Shown piece after piece: positions 31,703 to 40,035 of a stretch of 64,000 nucleotides of DNA. The position numbers were made by a program, and so were the translations under genes. The stretch covers positions 4,402,001 to 4,466,000 of the forward strand of contig NZ_CP113519.1 of NCBI RefSeq assembly GCF_026723825.1, written 5' to 3'. The notes under the pieces were generated by a model. The model did no database searches, was not told where the DNA came from, and saw only the letters and a program-made list of their open reading frames with translations. Source of the stretch: Pseudomonas sp. GOM7. GTDB lineage: Bacteria; Pseudomonadota; Gammaproteobacteria; Pseudomonadales; Pseudomonadaceae. How positions within the stretch are numbered: the first letter of the stretch is position 1; each line of letters opens with the position of its first letter.

Positions 31703-32710
31703 TCAGTGATAACCGTCATCCACCGTCACCTTGCCTCTGAACACGTAATAGCTCCAGGCGGTGTACATGAGGATGAACGGGATGATGAACAGCGCCCCGA
31801 CCAGCATGAAGCCCTGGCTCTGTGGCGGCGCAGAGGCGTCCCAGATGCTGATGGATGGCGGAATCACGTTCGGCCACAGGCTGATGCCCAGGCCGCTATA
31901 GCCGAGAAAGATCAGCACCAGGGTGAGAATGAACGGCGCGTAATGGGCATTGTTCGCCACCGCCCTGAGCAGCGCCCAGGTACACAGCAGCACCAGTACC
32001 GGCACCGGCATGAACCAGAACAGGTTGGGCAGGCTGAACCAGCGCTCGGCGATGGCCGGATGGGCAAAGGGCGTCCACAGGCTGACGATGCCGGTCACCC
32101 CCAGCAGCACCAGCACCAGCGGCCGTCCCAGGTCGTGCATCTGCTGCTGCAGACGGCCCTCGGTCTTCATGATCAACCAGGTGCAGCCGAGCAGCGCGTA
32201 GGCGGCGATCAGCGCCACGCCACAGAACACCGAGAACGGCGTCAGCCAGTCGAAGGCGCCACCGGCGAAGCGCCGATTGACCACCTCAAAACCGTCTATG
32301 TACGCCCCCAGCGCCACACCCTGGAAGAAAGTGGCAGTCAGCGAGCCGCCGATGAAGGCCTTGTCCCACAGATGGCGCTTGGCGGCCTTGGCCTTGAAGC
32401 GGAACTCGAAGGCCACGCCGCGGAAGATCAGCCCCAGCAGCATCAGGATCAGCGGCAGATAGAGCGCATCCAGCACCACCGAGTAGGCCAGCGGGAAGGC
32501 GCCGAACAGCGCCGCGCCGCCGAGCACCAGCCAGGTTTCGTTGCCGTCCCAGACTGGCGCCACGGTGTTCATCATCACGTCGCGCTCACCCTTGTCACGG
32601 ACGAACGGAAAGAGGATGCCGATGCCCAGATCGAAGCCATCCATCACCACGTACATCATCACCCCGAAGGCGATGATCACCGCCCAGATCAGCGCAAGGT
32701 CGATACCCAT
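31703..32710 (-). CDS. cioB: Cyanide-insensitive bd-type quinol oxidase subunit II
   Basis: 335 residues, nine transmembrane segments, CydB family. The N terminus ALIWAVIIAFGVMMYVVMDGFDLG is the characteristic opening (cited only to identify VVMDGFDLG) and WDGNETWLVLGG follows. Subunit II pairs with CioA in the membrane; electrons from quinol reduce O2 to water without proton pumping. It starts 2 bases after the cioA stop. Naming as cio rather than cyd rests on the cioA type. Confidence 0.93.
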   Translation of the reverse strand: MGIDLALIWAVIIAFGVMMYVVMDGFDLGIGILFPFVRDKGERDVMMNTVAPVWDGNETWLVLGGAALFGAFPLAYSVVLDALYLPLILMLLGLIFRGVAFEFRFKAKAAKRHLWDKAFIGGSLTATFFQGVALGAYIDGFEVVNRRFAGGAFDWLTPFSVFCGVALIAAYALLGCTWLIMKTEGRLQQQMHDLGRPLVLVLLGVTGIVSLWTPFAHPAIAERWFSLPNLFWFMPVPVLVLLCTWALLRAVANNAHYAPFILTLVLIFLGYSGLGISLWPNVIPPSISIWDASAPPQSQGFMLVGALFIIPFILMYTAWSYYVFRGKVTVDDGYH

Positions 32711-32712
32711 GT

Positions 32713-34152
32713 TCAGTTCCTCTCCGGCAAGCTGTCGGTTTCACCCTCGTCCATGCCCTCTTCGGCCGCAGACAGCGGTCGCGCCGGCGTACGCGGCTGC
32801 CCCGGACCACCGGACGACACTTCCTTGCCCTCGTCGAGCTTCGGCCCCTTGCGCACCAGGCGCAGCATGTAGCCGATACCGGCCCCGAACAGCAGGAAGT
32901 AGACCACCACGAACAACACCAGGGTGAAGCCAAGTTGCGTCGCACTGTGACCGGAGGCGGCATCGGCGGTGCGCATCAGGCCATGCACGATCCAGGGCTG
33001 GCGGCCGATTTCGGTGGTGTACCAGCCGGCGAGAATGGCGATGATGCCGCTCGGCCCCATCCACAAGACCATGTGCAGGAACGGCCGGTAGCTGTACAGC
33101 CGGCCACCACGGCGCAGCCAGGTGCTCCACAGGCCGACGAAGATCATCAGCAGGCCCATGGCGACCATGATGCGGAAGGTCCAGAAGACGATGGTGGAGT
33201 TGGCTCGATCCTCCGGCGGGAACTCCTTGAGCGCCGGCACCTGCTTGTCCAGGCTATGGGTCAAGATCAGGCTGCCGAGCGCGGGAATCTCCACCTTGAA
33301 GCGAGTTTCCTCACGCTGCATGTCCGGCCAGCCGAACAGGATCAGCGGGGTCGGTTCGTCACCGACGTTCTCCCAGTGGCCCTCGATGGCAGCGATCTTG
33401 GCCGGCTGGTGCTTGAGCGTATTGAGGCCGTGCAGGTCACCGATGAAGGCCTGCACCGGCGCCACCAGCAGCGCCATCCACAGCGCCATCGACAGCATCT
33501 TGCGGATCGCCGGGTTGTCGCGCCCGCGCAGCAGGTGCCAGGCCGCCGAAGCGCCGACGAAGAAGGCGGTGGCGAGGAAGGCCGCCGTGGCCATGTGCGC
33601 CAGGCGATAGGGGAACGAGGGGTTGAACACCACGGCGAACCAATCCACTGGGATCACCCGCCCGTCGACGATCTCGAACCCCTGCGGCGTGTGCATCCAG
33701 CTATTGGAGGCAAGAATCCAGAATGTGGAGATCAGCGTGCCGATGGCCACCATCACCGTGGAGAAGAAGTGCAGCCCCGGCCCGACACGGTTCCAACCAA
33801 ACAGCATGACGCCGAGGAAGCCCGCTTCGAGGAAGAACGCGGTGAGCACCTCGTAGGTCAGCAGCGGCCCGGTGACCGCCCCGGCGAAGTCGGAGAAGGC
33901 GCTCCAGTTGGTGCCGAACTGGTAAGCCATGACCAGGCCGGACACCACCCCCATGCCGAAGTTGACTGCGAAGATCTTCGACCAGAAATGGTAGAGATCG
34001 CGGTACACCGTGTTGCTGGTCTTCAGCCACAGCCCTTCGAGCACGGCCAGATAGCTGGCCAGACCGATGGTAATGGCAGGAAAGACGATATGAAAGGAAA
34101 TGGTGAAGGCGAATTGAATCCGGGCGAGTTCGAGCGCCTCTAGACCAAACAT
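32713..34152 (-). CDS. cioA: Cyanide-insensitive bd-type quinol oxidase subunit I
   Basis: 479 residues, CydA family with nine helices. Heme ligand H21 is in SFHIVFPA, a second histidine in the PYRLAHMATAAF helix, and the family signature GWYTTEIGRQPW is near residue 360. The quinol loop between helices 6 and 7 is short, as in the CIO-type (cyanide-insensitive) enzymes of Pseudomonas, in contrast to E. coli CydA with its longer Q-loop. The C-terminal extension is Pro/Glu-rich. GAGGA precedes the ATG. An ANR/FNR box lies 144 bases upstream; in P. aeruginosa ANR represses cioAB at low oxygen. Confidence 0.93.
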   Translation of the reverse strand: MFGLEALELARIQFAFTISFHIVFPAITIGLASYLAVLEGLWLKTSNTVYRDLYHFWSKIFAVNFGMGVVSGLVMAYQFGTNWSAFSDFAGAVTGPLLTYEVLTAFFLEAGFLGVMLFGWNRVGPGLHFFSTVMVAIGTLISTFWILASNSWMHTPQGFEIVDGRVIPVDWFAVVFNPSFPYRLAHMATAAFLATAFFVGASAAWHLLRGRDNPAIRKMLSMALWMALLVAPVQAFIGDLHGLNTLKHQPAKIAAIEGHWENVGDEPTPLILFGWPDMQREETRFKVEIPALGSLILTHSLDKQVPALKEFPPEDRANSTIVFWTFRIMVAMGLLMIFVGLWSTWLRRGGRLYSYRPFLHMVLWMGPSGIIAILAGWYTTEIGRQPWIVHGLMRTADAASGHSATQLGFTLVLFVVVYFLLFGAGIGYMLRLVRKGPKLDEGKEVSSGGPGQPRTPARPLSAAEEGMDEGETDSLPERN

Positions 34153-34295
34153 GACACGTCCTCATTCAGGGTTATCTCGGCCCCGGCACGCAAAGCCGAG
34201 CCACAGGCTCCAGACGTTGGAGTCACACGAACGGTAGTTGTTCTTATCGAATGAAACGGCCCGCAGGCCTGAGATGCTATGCGCGAAACATGACA

Positions 34296-34309
34296 TTGAT
34301 CTGGATCAA
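34296..34309. promoter_or_regulatory. ANR/FNR box TTGATCTGGATCAA upstream of cioA
   Basis: Exact match to the consensus TTGAT-N4-ATCAA, 144-157 bases upstream of the cioA start in a 362-base gap. The position suggests oxygen-dependent control of cioAB (repression or activation depends on the unknown transcription start). No other gene is near enough, apart from the convergent terminator of the thiolase at 34422. Confidence 0.75.
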
Positions 34310-34421
34310 TGCACGTTAGAAGACTAGCTGTTAACCGCGCAGCCTGCGCTGTGGTCATTTGCCGCGCGACAGGCCACCGCAGCGAGGCATTGCAGCTCTG
34401 CTGCCTCTCGCTCGACGGTAG

Positions 34422-34460
34422 ACAAAAAAGAGGGCGGCCATGCTCGAGGCAGGCCGCCCT
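34422..34460 (-). terminator. Rho-independent terminator of the thiolase gene
   Basis: In the minus-strand sense, AGGGCGGCCT ... GGCCGCCCT forms a GC-rich stem followed by CTTTTTTGTC. It is about 55 bases after the thiolase stop and faces away from cioA. The remainder of this gap (34153-34514) contains the ANR box and no gene. Confidence 0.8.
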
Positions 34461-34514
34461 AATCGTGGAGCCATTGGCGCGGCCGAGCGCCAGCAAGGCA
34501 CCGGCCGCAGACCA

Positions 34515-35792
34515 TCAACGCTCGATGATGGCAGTCACGCCCTGCCCGCCTGCCGCGCAAATGGAGATCAGCCCGCGCCCTTCTCCGGCCACGGAGAGCA
34601 GCTTGGCCAGGTTGGCGACGATGCGCCCGCCAGTGGCAGCGAAGGGGTGGCCGGCGGCCAGGGAGCTGCCCTTGACGTTCATCTTGCTGCGGTCGATGGC
34701 GCCCAGCGGGGCGTCGAGGCCCAGGCGCTCCTTGCAGTACTCGGCGTCTTCCCAGGCCTTGAGGGTGCACAGCACCTGGGCAGCGAAGGCTTCGTGAATT
34801 TCGTAGTAGTCGAAGTCCTGCAGGCTCAGGCCGTTGCGCGCGAGCATGCGCGGCACGGCGTAGACCGGCGCCATCAGCAAGCCTTCCTTGCCCTTCACGA
34901 AGTCCACCGCCGCCGCCTCGCCATCGCGGAAATAGGCCAGGATCGGCAGGCCACGGGCCTTGGCCCACTCTTCACTGGCCAACAGCACCACCGAGGCGCC
35001 ATCGGTCAGCGGCGTGGAGTTGGCTGCAGTCATGGTGCCACGCGGGCCGCGCTCGAAGCAGGGCTTGAGGCTGGCGAGCTTCTCGGCGCTGATGTCCGGA
35101 CGCAGGTTCTGGTCGCGGGTCAGGCCCCGGAACGGCGTCAGCAGATCGTCCTGCCAGCCTTCGGCATAGGCCGCCGCCAGGTTCTGGTGGCTGGCCAGGG
35201 CCAGTTGATCCTGTTCGTCGCGCGGGATGGCCCAGCGCTGTGCCATCAGCTCGCAGTGCTCGCCCATCGACAGCCCGGTGCGCGGCTCGCCGTTGCGCGG
35301 GATGGCCGGGGCCAGGTGACGCGGGCGCACCTTGAGCAGACTCTTGATCTTGTCCGCCGTGCGCTTGCCGCGATTGGCCTCGAGGAGGATCTTGCGCAGA
35401 CCTTCGTTGACGCCGATGGGCGCATCGGAAGTGGTGTCGACGCCACCGGCGATGCCGCATTCGATCTGCCCGAGGGCGATCTTGTTGGCCACCAGCAGGG
35501 CCGCCTCCAGGCCGGTACCGCAGGCCTGTTGCAGGTCATAGGCCGGCGTTTCCGCGGCCAGGCGCGAGCCGAGCACGCATTCACGGGTCAGGTTGAAATC
35601 CCGCGAGTGCTTCAACACGGCACCGGCCACCACCTCGCCGAGGCGCTCGCCGTGCAGGTTGAAGCGCTCCACCAGGCCTTCGAGGGCACTGGTCAGCATC
35701 TCCTGGTTGCTCGCCGTGGCGTAGACGGTGTTGGAGCGGGCGAAGGGGATGCGGTTGCCGCCGACGATGGCGACCCGGCGTAACTGGGTCAT
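34515..35792 (-). CDS. Acetyl-CoA C-acyltransferase (FadI/FadA2-like thiolase)
   Basis: 425 residues. Nucleophile C91 is in LQQACGTGLEA, the His motif is YYEIHEAFAAQ, and the C-terminal cysteine motif is CAAGGQG. Length and the long insert place it with FadI-type trifunctional-complex thiolases rather than the about 390-residue AtoB class. It performs thiolytic cleavage or Claisen condensation of acyl-CoAs. It is divergent from a two-domain FabG-like reductase, with a MaoC hydratase further on, which together give three of the four steps of a beta-oxidation or reverse beta-oxidation cycle. Confidence 0.88.
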   Translation of the reverse strand: MTQLRRVAIVGGNRIPFARSNTVYATASNQEMLTSALEGLVERFNLHGERLGEVVAGAVLKHSRDFNLTRECVLGSRLAAETPAYDLQQACGTGLEAALLVANKIALGQIECGIAGGVDTTSDAPIGVNEGLRKILLEANRGKRTADKIKSLLKVRPRHLAPAIPRNGEPRTGLSMGEHCELMAQRWAIPRDEQDQLALASHQNLAAAYAEGWQDDLLTPFRGLTRDQNLRPDISAEKLASLKPCFERGPRGTMTAANSTPLTDGASVVLLASEEWAKARGLPILAYFRDGEAAAVDFVKGKEGLLMAPVYAVPRMLARNGLSLQDFDYYEIHEAFAAQVLCTLKAWEDAEYCKERLGLDAPLGAIDRSKMNVKGSSLAAGHPFAATGGRIVANLAKLLSVAGEGRGLISICAAGGQGVTAIIER

Positions 35793-35887
35793 GCTGACTC
35801 CTTACGGGTGATAATTGGGTTCAAGGCTAGCGCCTGCGCACCGGCCCGCATTGGCCGCCTTGCCGATCGACCAGTCAGAGCGGTCAA

Positions 35888-35918
35888 TTGCGCTTTGTGC
35901 GTCACTGCGTACAGTGAC
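35888..35918 (+). promoter_or_regulatory. Divergent thiolase/fabG promoter with dyad GTCACTG-CGTA-CAGTGAC
   Basis: Perfect 7-bp arms with a 4-base centre at 35901-35918. A likely promoter for the reductase gene, TTGCGC (35888-35893), 16 bases, TACAGT (35910-35915), overlaps the dyad. A separate GACC...GGTC repeat lies just upstream (about 35870). A bound regulator could control both divergent genes; the linked AraC protein is one candidate. Confidence 0.55.
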
Positions 35919-35949
35919 ATGACTTCCGATCCGCCTGCAGGAGCCTTTC

Positions 35950-37305
35950 ATGTCCGATCGTTACCTTGCCTTCGCCAACTCCCCTACCGGTCGCCGCCTG
36001 GTCGGCACCCTCGGCCTGCCGGCACCCGTGCGCCTGGAGCGCTGGATGGCAGGCCGGGTAAGGCCCGTGGACGGCGCGCTGCTGCTCGGTGGCGATGGCG
36101 ACCTGCTCAAGGCCGTGCAGCCTTTCGCCAGCAAGCTCACCGACCAGGTGTTCGTCGCCCGTGAAGGCCAGTTGGAGTTGCCTCGCTGGACGGCCGAGCA
36201 CGGCCCCAAACTCAAGGCGCTGGTGTTCGATGCCAGCCATCTGACCCGCTTCGAGCAACTGATCGAGCTGCGTGATTTCTTCCAGCCCACCTTCAAGGGC
36301 CTGGCGCAGTGCCCGCGCGTGGTGGTTCTGGGGCGCGCTCCGGAATCGCTGAAAGACCCCATCGCCGCCAGCGTGCAGCGCTCGCTGGAGGGGTTCACCC
36401 GCTCGCTGGGCAAGGAGATCCGCCGTGGCGGTAGCGTGCAACTGCTCTATGTCGGCAAGGGCGGCGACCAACAACTGGAAGGCGCGCTGCGCTTCTTCCT
36501 CTCGCCGAAGAGCGCTTACGTGTCCGGCCAGGTGCTGCGCCTGGGCGTCTGTGGCGAACAGGTCAAGGACTGGACGCGCCCGCTGATCGGCAAGAAGGCG
36601 CTGGTCACTGGCGCCTCGCGCGGCATCGGCGCGGCCATCGCCGAAGTGCTGGCACGCGACGGCGCCGAGGTGGTGCTGCTGGATGTACCGCCCGCAGCCG
36701 AGGCCCTGCAGGCGTTGGCCGCACGCCTGGGCGGGCGCGCCGTACCCCTAGACATCTGCGCCGAGGACGCGCCGCAGCGCCTGGTCGAGGCACTGCCCGA
36801 CGGCCTGGACATCGTCGTGCATAACGCCGGCATCACCCGCGACAAGACCCTGGCGAAGATGAGCGACGCCTTCTGGAGCTCGGTGATCGACGTCAACCTC
36901 AAGGCCCCACAGGTACTGACCCAGGCGCTGCTGGACGCCGACAAGCTGCACGACAACGGCCGCGTGGTGCTGATCGCCTCGATCAGCGGCATCGCCGGCA
37001 ACATGGGGCAGACCAACTATGCGGTGAGCAAGGCTGGCGTGATCGGCCTGGCCCAGGCCTGGGCACCGGCCCTGGCGAAGAAGGGCATCAGCATCAACGC
37101 GGTGGCGCCGGGCTTCATCGAAACCCAGATGACTGCCGCCATTCCCCTGGGCATCCGCGAAGCCGGCCGGCGTATGAACTCCATGAGCCAGGGCGGCCTG
37201 CCGCAGGACGTGGCCGAAGCCGTGGCCTGGTTCGCCCAGCCGGGTTCGGGTGCGGTGACCGCGCAGGTGCTGCGCGTGTGTGGGCAGAGCCTGTTGGGGG
37301 CATAA
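35950..37305 (+). CDS. Two-domain short-chain 3-ketoacyl reductase (FabG4-like)
   Basis: 451 residues, almost twice a normal FabG. Residues 1-205 form a degenerate Rossmann-like N-terminal domain lacking the catalytic triad; 213-451 is an intact SDR domain with TGASRGIG (220-227), NAG (292-294), the Ser344 region, Y357 and K361. This architecture is that of mycobacterial FabG4 (high-molecular-weight FabG), which reduces 3-ketoacyl-CoA. GCAGGAG precedes the ATG. It faces the thiolase and lies in the same neighbourhood as a MaoC-like hydratase. Confidence 0.87.
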   Translation: MSDRYLAFANSPTGRRLVGTLGLPAPVRLERWMAGRVRPVDGALLLGGDGDLLKAVQPFASKLTDQVFVAREGQLELPRWTAEHGPKLKALVFDASHLTRFEQLIELRDFFQPTFKGLAQCPRVVVLGRAPESLKDPIAASVQRSLEGFTRSLGKEIRRGGSVQLLYVGKGGDQQLEGALRFFLSPKSAYVSGQVLRLGVCGEQVKDWTRPLIGKKALVTGASRGIGAAIAEVLARDGAEVVLLDVPPAAEALQALAARLGGRAVPLDICAEDAPQRLVEALPDGLDIVVHNAGITRDKTLAKMSDAFWSSVIDVNLKAPQVLTQALLDADKLHDNGRVVLIASISGIAGNMGQTNYAVSKAGVIGLAQAWAPALAKKGISINAVAPGFIETQMTAAIPLGIREAGRRMNSMSQGGLPQDVAEAVAWFAQPGSGAVTAQVLRVCGQSLLGA

Positions 37306-37370
37306 GAGCGGCTGCAAGCTGCAAGACGGATGGCCGCCCCCAGCAAGCTGCAAGCGAGCGTGTCCCTTTC

Positions 37371-37433
37371 TGTAGCCCGGATGCAATCCGGGGAGTTGCG
37401 TGCCATGCGCTTCCCGGATCGCATCCGGGCTAC
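37371..37433. repeat. Paired REP (BIME-like)
   Basis: GTAGCCCGGATGCAATCCGGG and its inverted mate CCGGATCGCATCCGGGCTAC flank a spacer with TTGCGTGCCATGCGC. It is nearly identical to 39598-39658. It sits at the convergent end between the FabG-like and AraC genes, consistent with a transcript-end function. Confidence 0.75.
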
Positions 37434-37483
37434 GAGTTGCAAACGAACCTGCTCTTGCCTGTAGCTTGCGGCCTGTAGCCGCC

Positions 37484-38476
37484 TTAGCCCTTGCCGCGCT
37501 TGCGGAATTCCACTGGCGTTTCGCCGACCCAGCGCTTGAACGCGCGGTAGAAGGTGCTGGGTTCGGAAAAGCCGGTGCGCTCGACGATCACTTCGATGCG
37601 CTCGTCGGTCTTGAGCAGCAGTTCCTTGGCCAGGCGGCAGCGGTAGTCGGTGATCAGGTCGTTGAAACGCACCCCGGCCATGGCCAGGCGCTCGCGCAGG
37701 CGCCGTGCCGGCATGTTCAGACGCGCCGCCACCTGTTCCAGGGTGGCGCCGCCATCGACCAGCAGTTCGGCGATCAGCTCGCGTACCTGGCGCACCAGAT
37801 CCAGGCGCTCCACCTCGGCCAGTTGCCGCCGCGCCAGCGACTCGTGCATGCGCAGCAGCTCCGGTGCGGCATGCCGCGACGGCTTGTTGAGCACGGCGGC
37901 GTCGAACACCAGCGCGCAGGATGCACAGGCAAAACGTACCGGGCAACCGTAGACGGCCTGGTAACGCTCGGCAGGCGCGCCCTCGGCGTGCATGAAGCGC
38001 ACCTCATGCGGGCGAAAGTCGTTCTCGGTAAGCGCGGCGAACAGGCGGATCACCGCGCCGGCGAGCATTTCCGGGAAGTGACGTGGCGTATCGGGCTCCA
38101 TGCCCAGGGTCAGCACGGCCTGGTCGCCATTGACCTCCAACCGGGCACTGAGGGTATCGGAGAGCAGGCGCACGTAGCGCAGGGCATGGCGCAGGCCGGC
38201 GCCGAAGGTTTCGCTGGAGAGGAACAGGTACTCCAGCAGCAGGCCGTGAAAGGCCGGCAGGTGCTGGGCCAGGTACAGCCCTACATGCTCCTCACCGCAT
38301 TCTTCGCTGGCAGCTTTCCAGAACGCCACCTGCGCACTGTGCGGAAAGCGCCCAGCCGGCAACCCGCCTGGCGGCAGGCCAACACGCAGCAGCACGCGAT
38401 CAGGGTCGGTTCCGCTGGCACGCAGAGCATCAATTACCGGGCGCATCAGCGCCACATCGTCGGTCAGGTCTCGCAT
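37484..38476 (-). CDS. AraC-family regulator with OruR/arabinose-binding-like N-terminal domain
   Basis: 330 residues. Residues 1-225 are a ligand-binding region of the 'Arabinose_bd' type (EYLFLSSETFGAGLRHALRYVRLL, quoted only to place GAGLRHALRY), and 230-330 is the AraC double HTH ending ERTGFSEPSTFYRAFKRWVG. Together with the thiolase, reductase and MaoC genes, it probably controls this fatty-acid-like locus. It diverges from the MaoC gene, with a GC-rich dyad (38565-38588) between them. Confidence 0.87.
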   Translation of the reverse strand: MRDLTDDVALMRPVIDALRASGTDPDRVLLRVGLPPGGLPAGRFPHSAQVAFWKAASEECGEEHVGLYLAQHLPAFHGLLLEYLFLSSETFGAGLRHALRYVRLLSDTLSARLEVNGDQAVLTLGMEPDTPRHFPEMLAGAVIRLFAALTENDFRPHEVRFMHAEGAPAERYQAVYGCPVRFACASCALVFDAAVLNKPSRHAAPELLRMHESLARRQLAEVERLDLVRQVRELIAELLVDGGATLEQVAARLNMPARRLRERLAMAGVRFNDLITDYRCRLAKELLLKTDERIEVIVERTGFSEPSTFYRAFKRWVGETPVEFRKRGKG

Positions 38477-38564
38477 GATTTCCGGCTGTTGTTGTTATTC
38501 GTCAACCGCGCCATCTTAGGGGCTCCGAGCCACGCTGCGCAAACCGGCGCGGCAGACGGATTGG

Positions 38565-38588
38565 CTGCCCGGCGCAGATACCGGGCAG
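38565..38588. promoter_or_regulatory. Dyad CTGCCCGG / CCGGGCAG between the AraC regulator and MaoC gene
   Basis: 8-bp perfect arms separated by 8 bases (CGCAGATA), with outer TTGG/CCAA continuation. Located in the divergent promoter region (38477-38656). It is either the operator of a regulator or an mRNA hairpin; undetermined. Confidence 0.4.
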
Positions 38589-38656
38589 CACAGCCAATGT
38601 CTGCACGCCTGGGCTCGTTAAGCTGCCGCCATCCACTCGCCAAGGAGTTCGCCCCA

Positions 38657-39514
38657 ATGGCCATCGACTGGCTCGATCTCGATGTTCCGCCGGCCCTGCC
38701 CGGCCTCTTCCTGCGCGCGGCCCTGCGCCGCAAAGTCACCGGCCGTCAACTGCCCGAACTCGGCCTGCGCTGCCGGGTGGAGGTGGATCCCAAGCACCTG
38801 GCGCGCTACCGCCAGGTCTGCGGCATCAGCGCTGGCAGCTACCTGCCGCCAGTCTACCCGCATATCCTCGCCTTCGGTCTGCAGATGCAGTTGCTCACCG
38901 ACAAGCGTTTCCCCTTCCCGCTGCTCGGCCTGGTGCATCTGGAAAACCGTATCCGCGTGCTACGCCCGCTGGGCGGCCTGGGGCCATTCCAGGTCAGCGT
39001 GCAGGTGGCCGACCTGCAACCCCATGACAAGGGTGCCACCTTCAGCCTCATCACCCGTCTGGAAGATCAGCTCGGCCTGCTCTGGGAAGGTGACAGCCGC
39101 ATCCTCTGCCGCGCCCTGCGTCTCGATGGCCAGGCGCAGCCACGTGCCGAGCAGGCGCCGCTGCCACTGGCGCCACTGGACGACTGGTCGGCACGAGCCG
39201 ATATCGGCCGCCGCTACGCCCGTGTGGCCGGCGACTACAACCCGATCCATCTCAGCGCACTCAGTGCGCGCCTGTTCGGCTTCCCCCGCGCCATCGCCCA
39301 CGGTCTGTGGAACAAGGCGCGCAGCCTGGCCGCGTTGCAGGAACACCTGCCGCAGGCCGGCTATCAGGTGGAGGTGCGCTTCCAGAAGCCGGTGCTGCTG
39401 CCCACCCATGTCGCCTTGCAGGCCAGCGAACCGGGGCCCAGCGGCCAGTTCCGCCTGATCGGCGAGAACGACACGCCGCACATGGTGGGCAGTTGGCAGC
39501 CGTTGGAGGACTGA
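38657..39514 (+). CDS. MaoC-like (R)-specific enoyl-CoA hydratase/dehydratase
   Basis: 285 residues with two hot-dog domains. The catalytic hydratase motif with conserved D and H is in the C-terminal half: YARVAGDYNPIHLS, then FGFPRAIAHGLW. It resembles HtdX-type dehydratases that hydrate trans-2-enoyl-CoA to (R)-3-hydroxyacyl-CoA. AAGGAG precedes ATG 38657. Together with the thiolase and FabG4-like reductase it would give a condensation/reduction/dehydration trio. Confidence 0.85.
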   Translation: MAIDWLDLDVPPALPGLFLRAALRRKVTGRQLPELGLRCRVEVDPKHLARYRQVCGISAGSYLPPVYPHILAFGLQMQLLTDKRFPFPLLGLVHLENRIRVLRPLGGLGPFQVSVQVADLQPHDKGATFSLITRLEDQLGLLWEGDSRILCRALRLDGQAQPRAEQAPLPLAPLDDWSARADIGRRYARVAGDYNPIHLSALSARLFGFPRAIAHGLWNKARSLAALQEHLPQAGYQVEVRFQKPVLLPTHVALQASEPGPSGQFRLIGENDTPHMVGSWQPLED

Positions 39515-39538
39515 CGCAGGTGCCTCCTCAGCCCGCCT

Positions 39539-39658
39539 GTGGGAGGGGCTTTAGCCGCGACGGCCCTCGTAGGAGCGAGCTCTGCTCGCGAAGCACGTAG
39601 CCCGGATGCAATCCGGGAGTTGCGCGCCATGGGCTTCCCGGATTGCATCCGGGCTACG
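39539..39658. repeat. Cluster of three REP-type units
   Basis: Starts with GTGGGAGGGGCTTTAGCCGCG (39539-39562, also found at 919), then GAGCGAGCTCTGCTCGC (about 39575), then the paired CCGGATGCAATCCGGG unit (39598-39658), almost identical to 37371-37433. It occupies the MaoC to MazG-like gap. Confidence 0.7.
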
Positions 39659-39729
39659 GTTTGATGATGCGCTGCTTGCAGCGCATGGCGTTCGCGCAGA
39701 AGCTATGCGGCTCGAAAGGAGCCGCTCCG

Positions 39730-40035
39730 ATGAACCTGCCCGAACTCACCGCCCGCCTGCATGCCATTCGCGACGCCAACCAGTGGCGACGCTTCCACAG
39801 CCCGAAGAACCTGGCCATGGCCGCCAGCGTGGAAATGGCCGAACTGGTGGAAATCTTCCAGTGGCTGAGCGAGGACGAATCACGCGCGCTGCCGGCCGAC
39901 AAGCTCGCCCATGCTGGCCAGGAAGTGGGCGACATCGTGCTCTATCTTCTGCTTCTGTGCAGCGAGCTGGGGCTGGACATGAACGAAGTGGTACGCGCCA
40001 AGCTGACCGACAGCGAAAGGCGTTTCGGCCGATGA
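39730..40035 (+). CDS. MazG-like nucleotide pyrophosphohydrolase
   Basis: 101 residues, single-domain dCTPase/RS21-C6-like MazG fold. The EExxE-ExxD type metal site is visible as MAASVEMAELVEIFQWL and QEVGDIVLYLLLLCSELG. It hydrolyses non-canonical or damaged dNTPs to monophosphates (family role). ATG 39730 excludes the REP-derived N-terminal extension. The downstream cmoM overlaps it (ATGA), so the two form an operon. Confidence 0.87.
   Translation: MNLPELTARLHAIRDANQWRRFHSPKNLAMAASVEMAELVEIFQWLSEDESRALPADKLAHAGQEVGDIVLYLLLLCSELGLDMNEVVRAKLTDSERRFGR

Noticed and set aside
34440..35783. Open frames opposite the thiolase, cio, tesB, mfs and sel genes
   Set aside because: All are GC-driven shadows with no ribosome site, no motif and Arg/His/Gln-rich composition.
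37400..39514. 704-codon frame spanning the AraC gene antisense and running into the MaoC gene
   Set aside because: The part before 38657 is antisense to the AraC regulator; only the MaoC region (ATG 38657) has a ribosome site and a recognisable fold.
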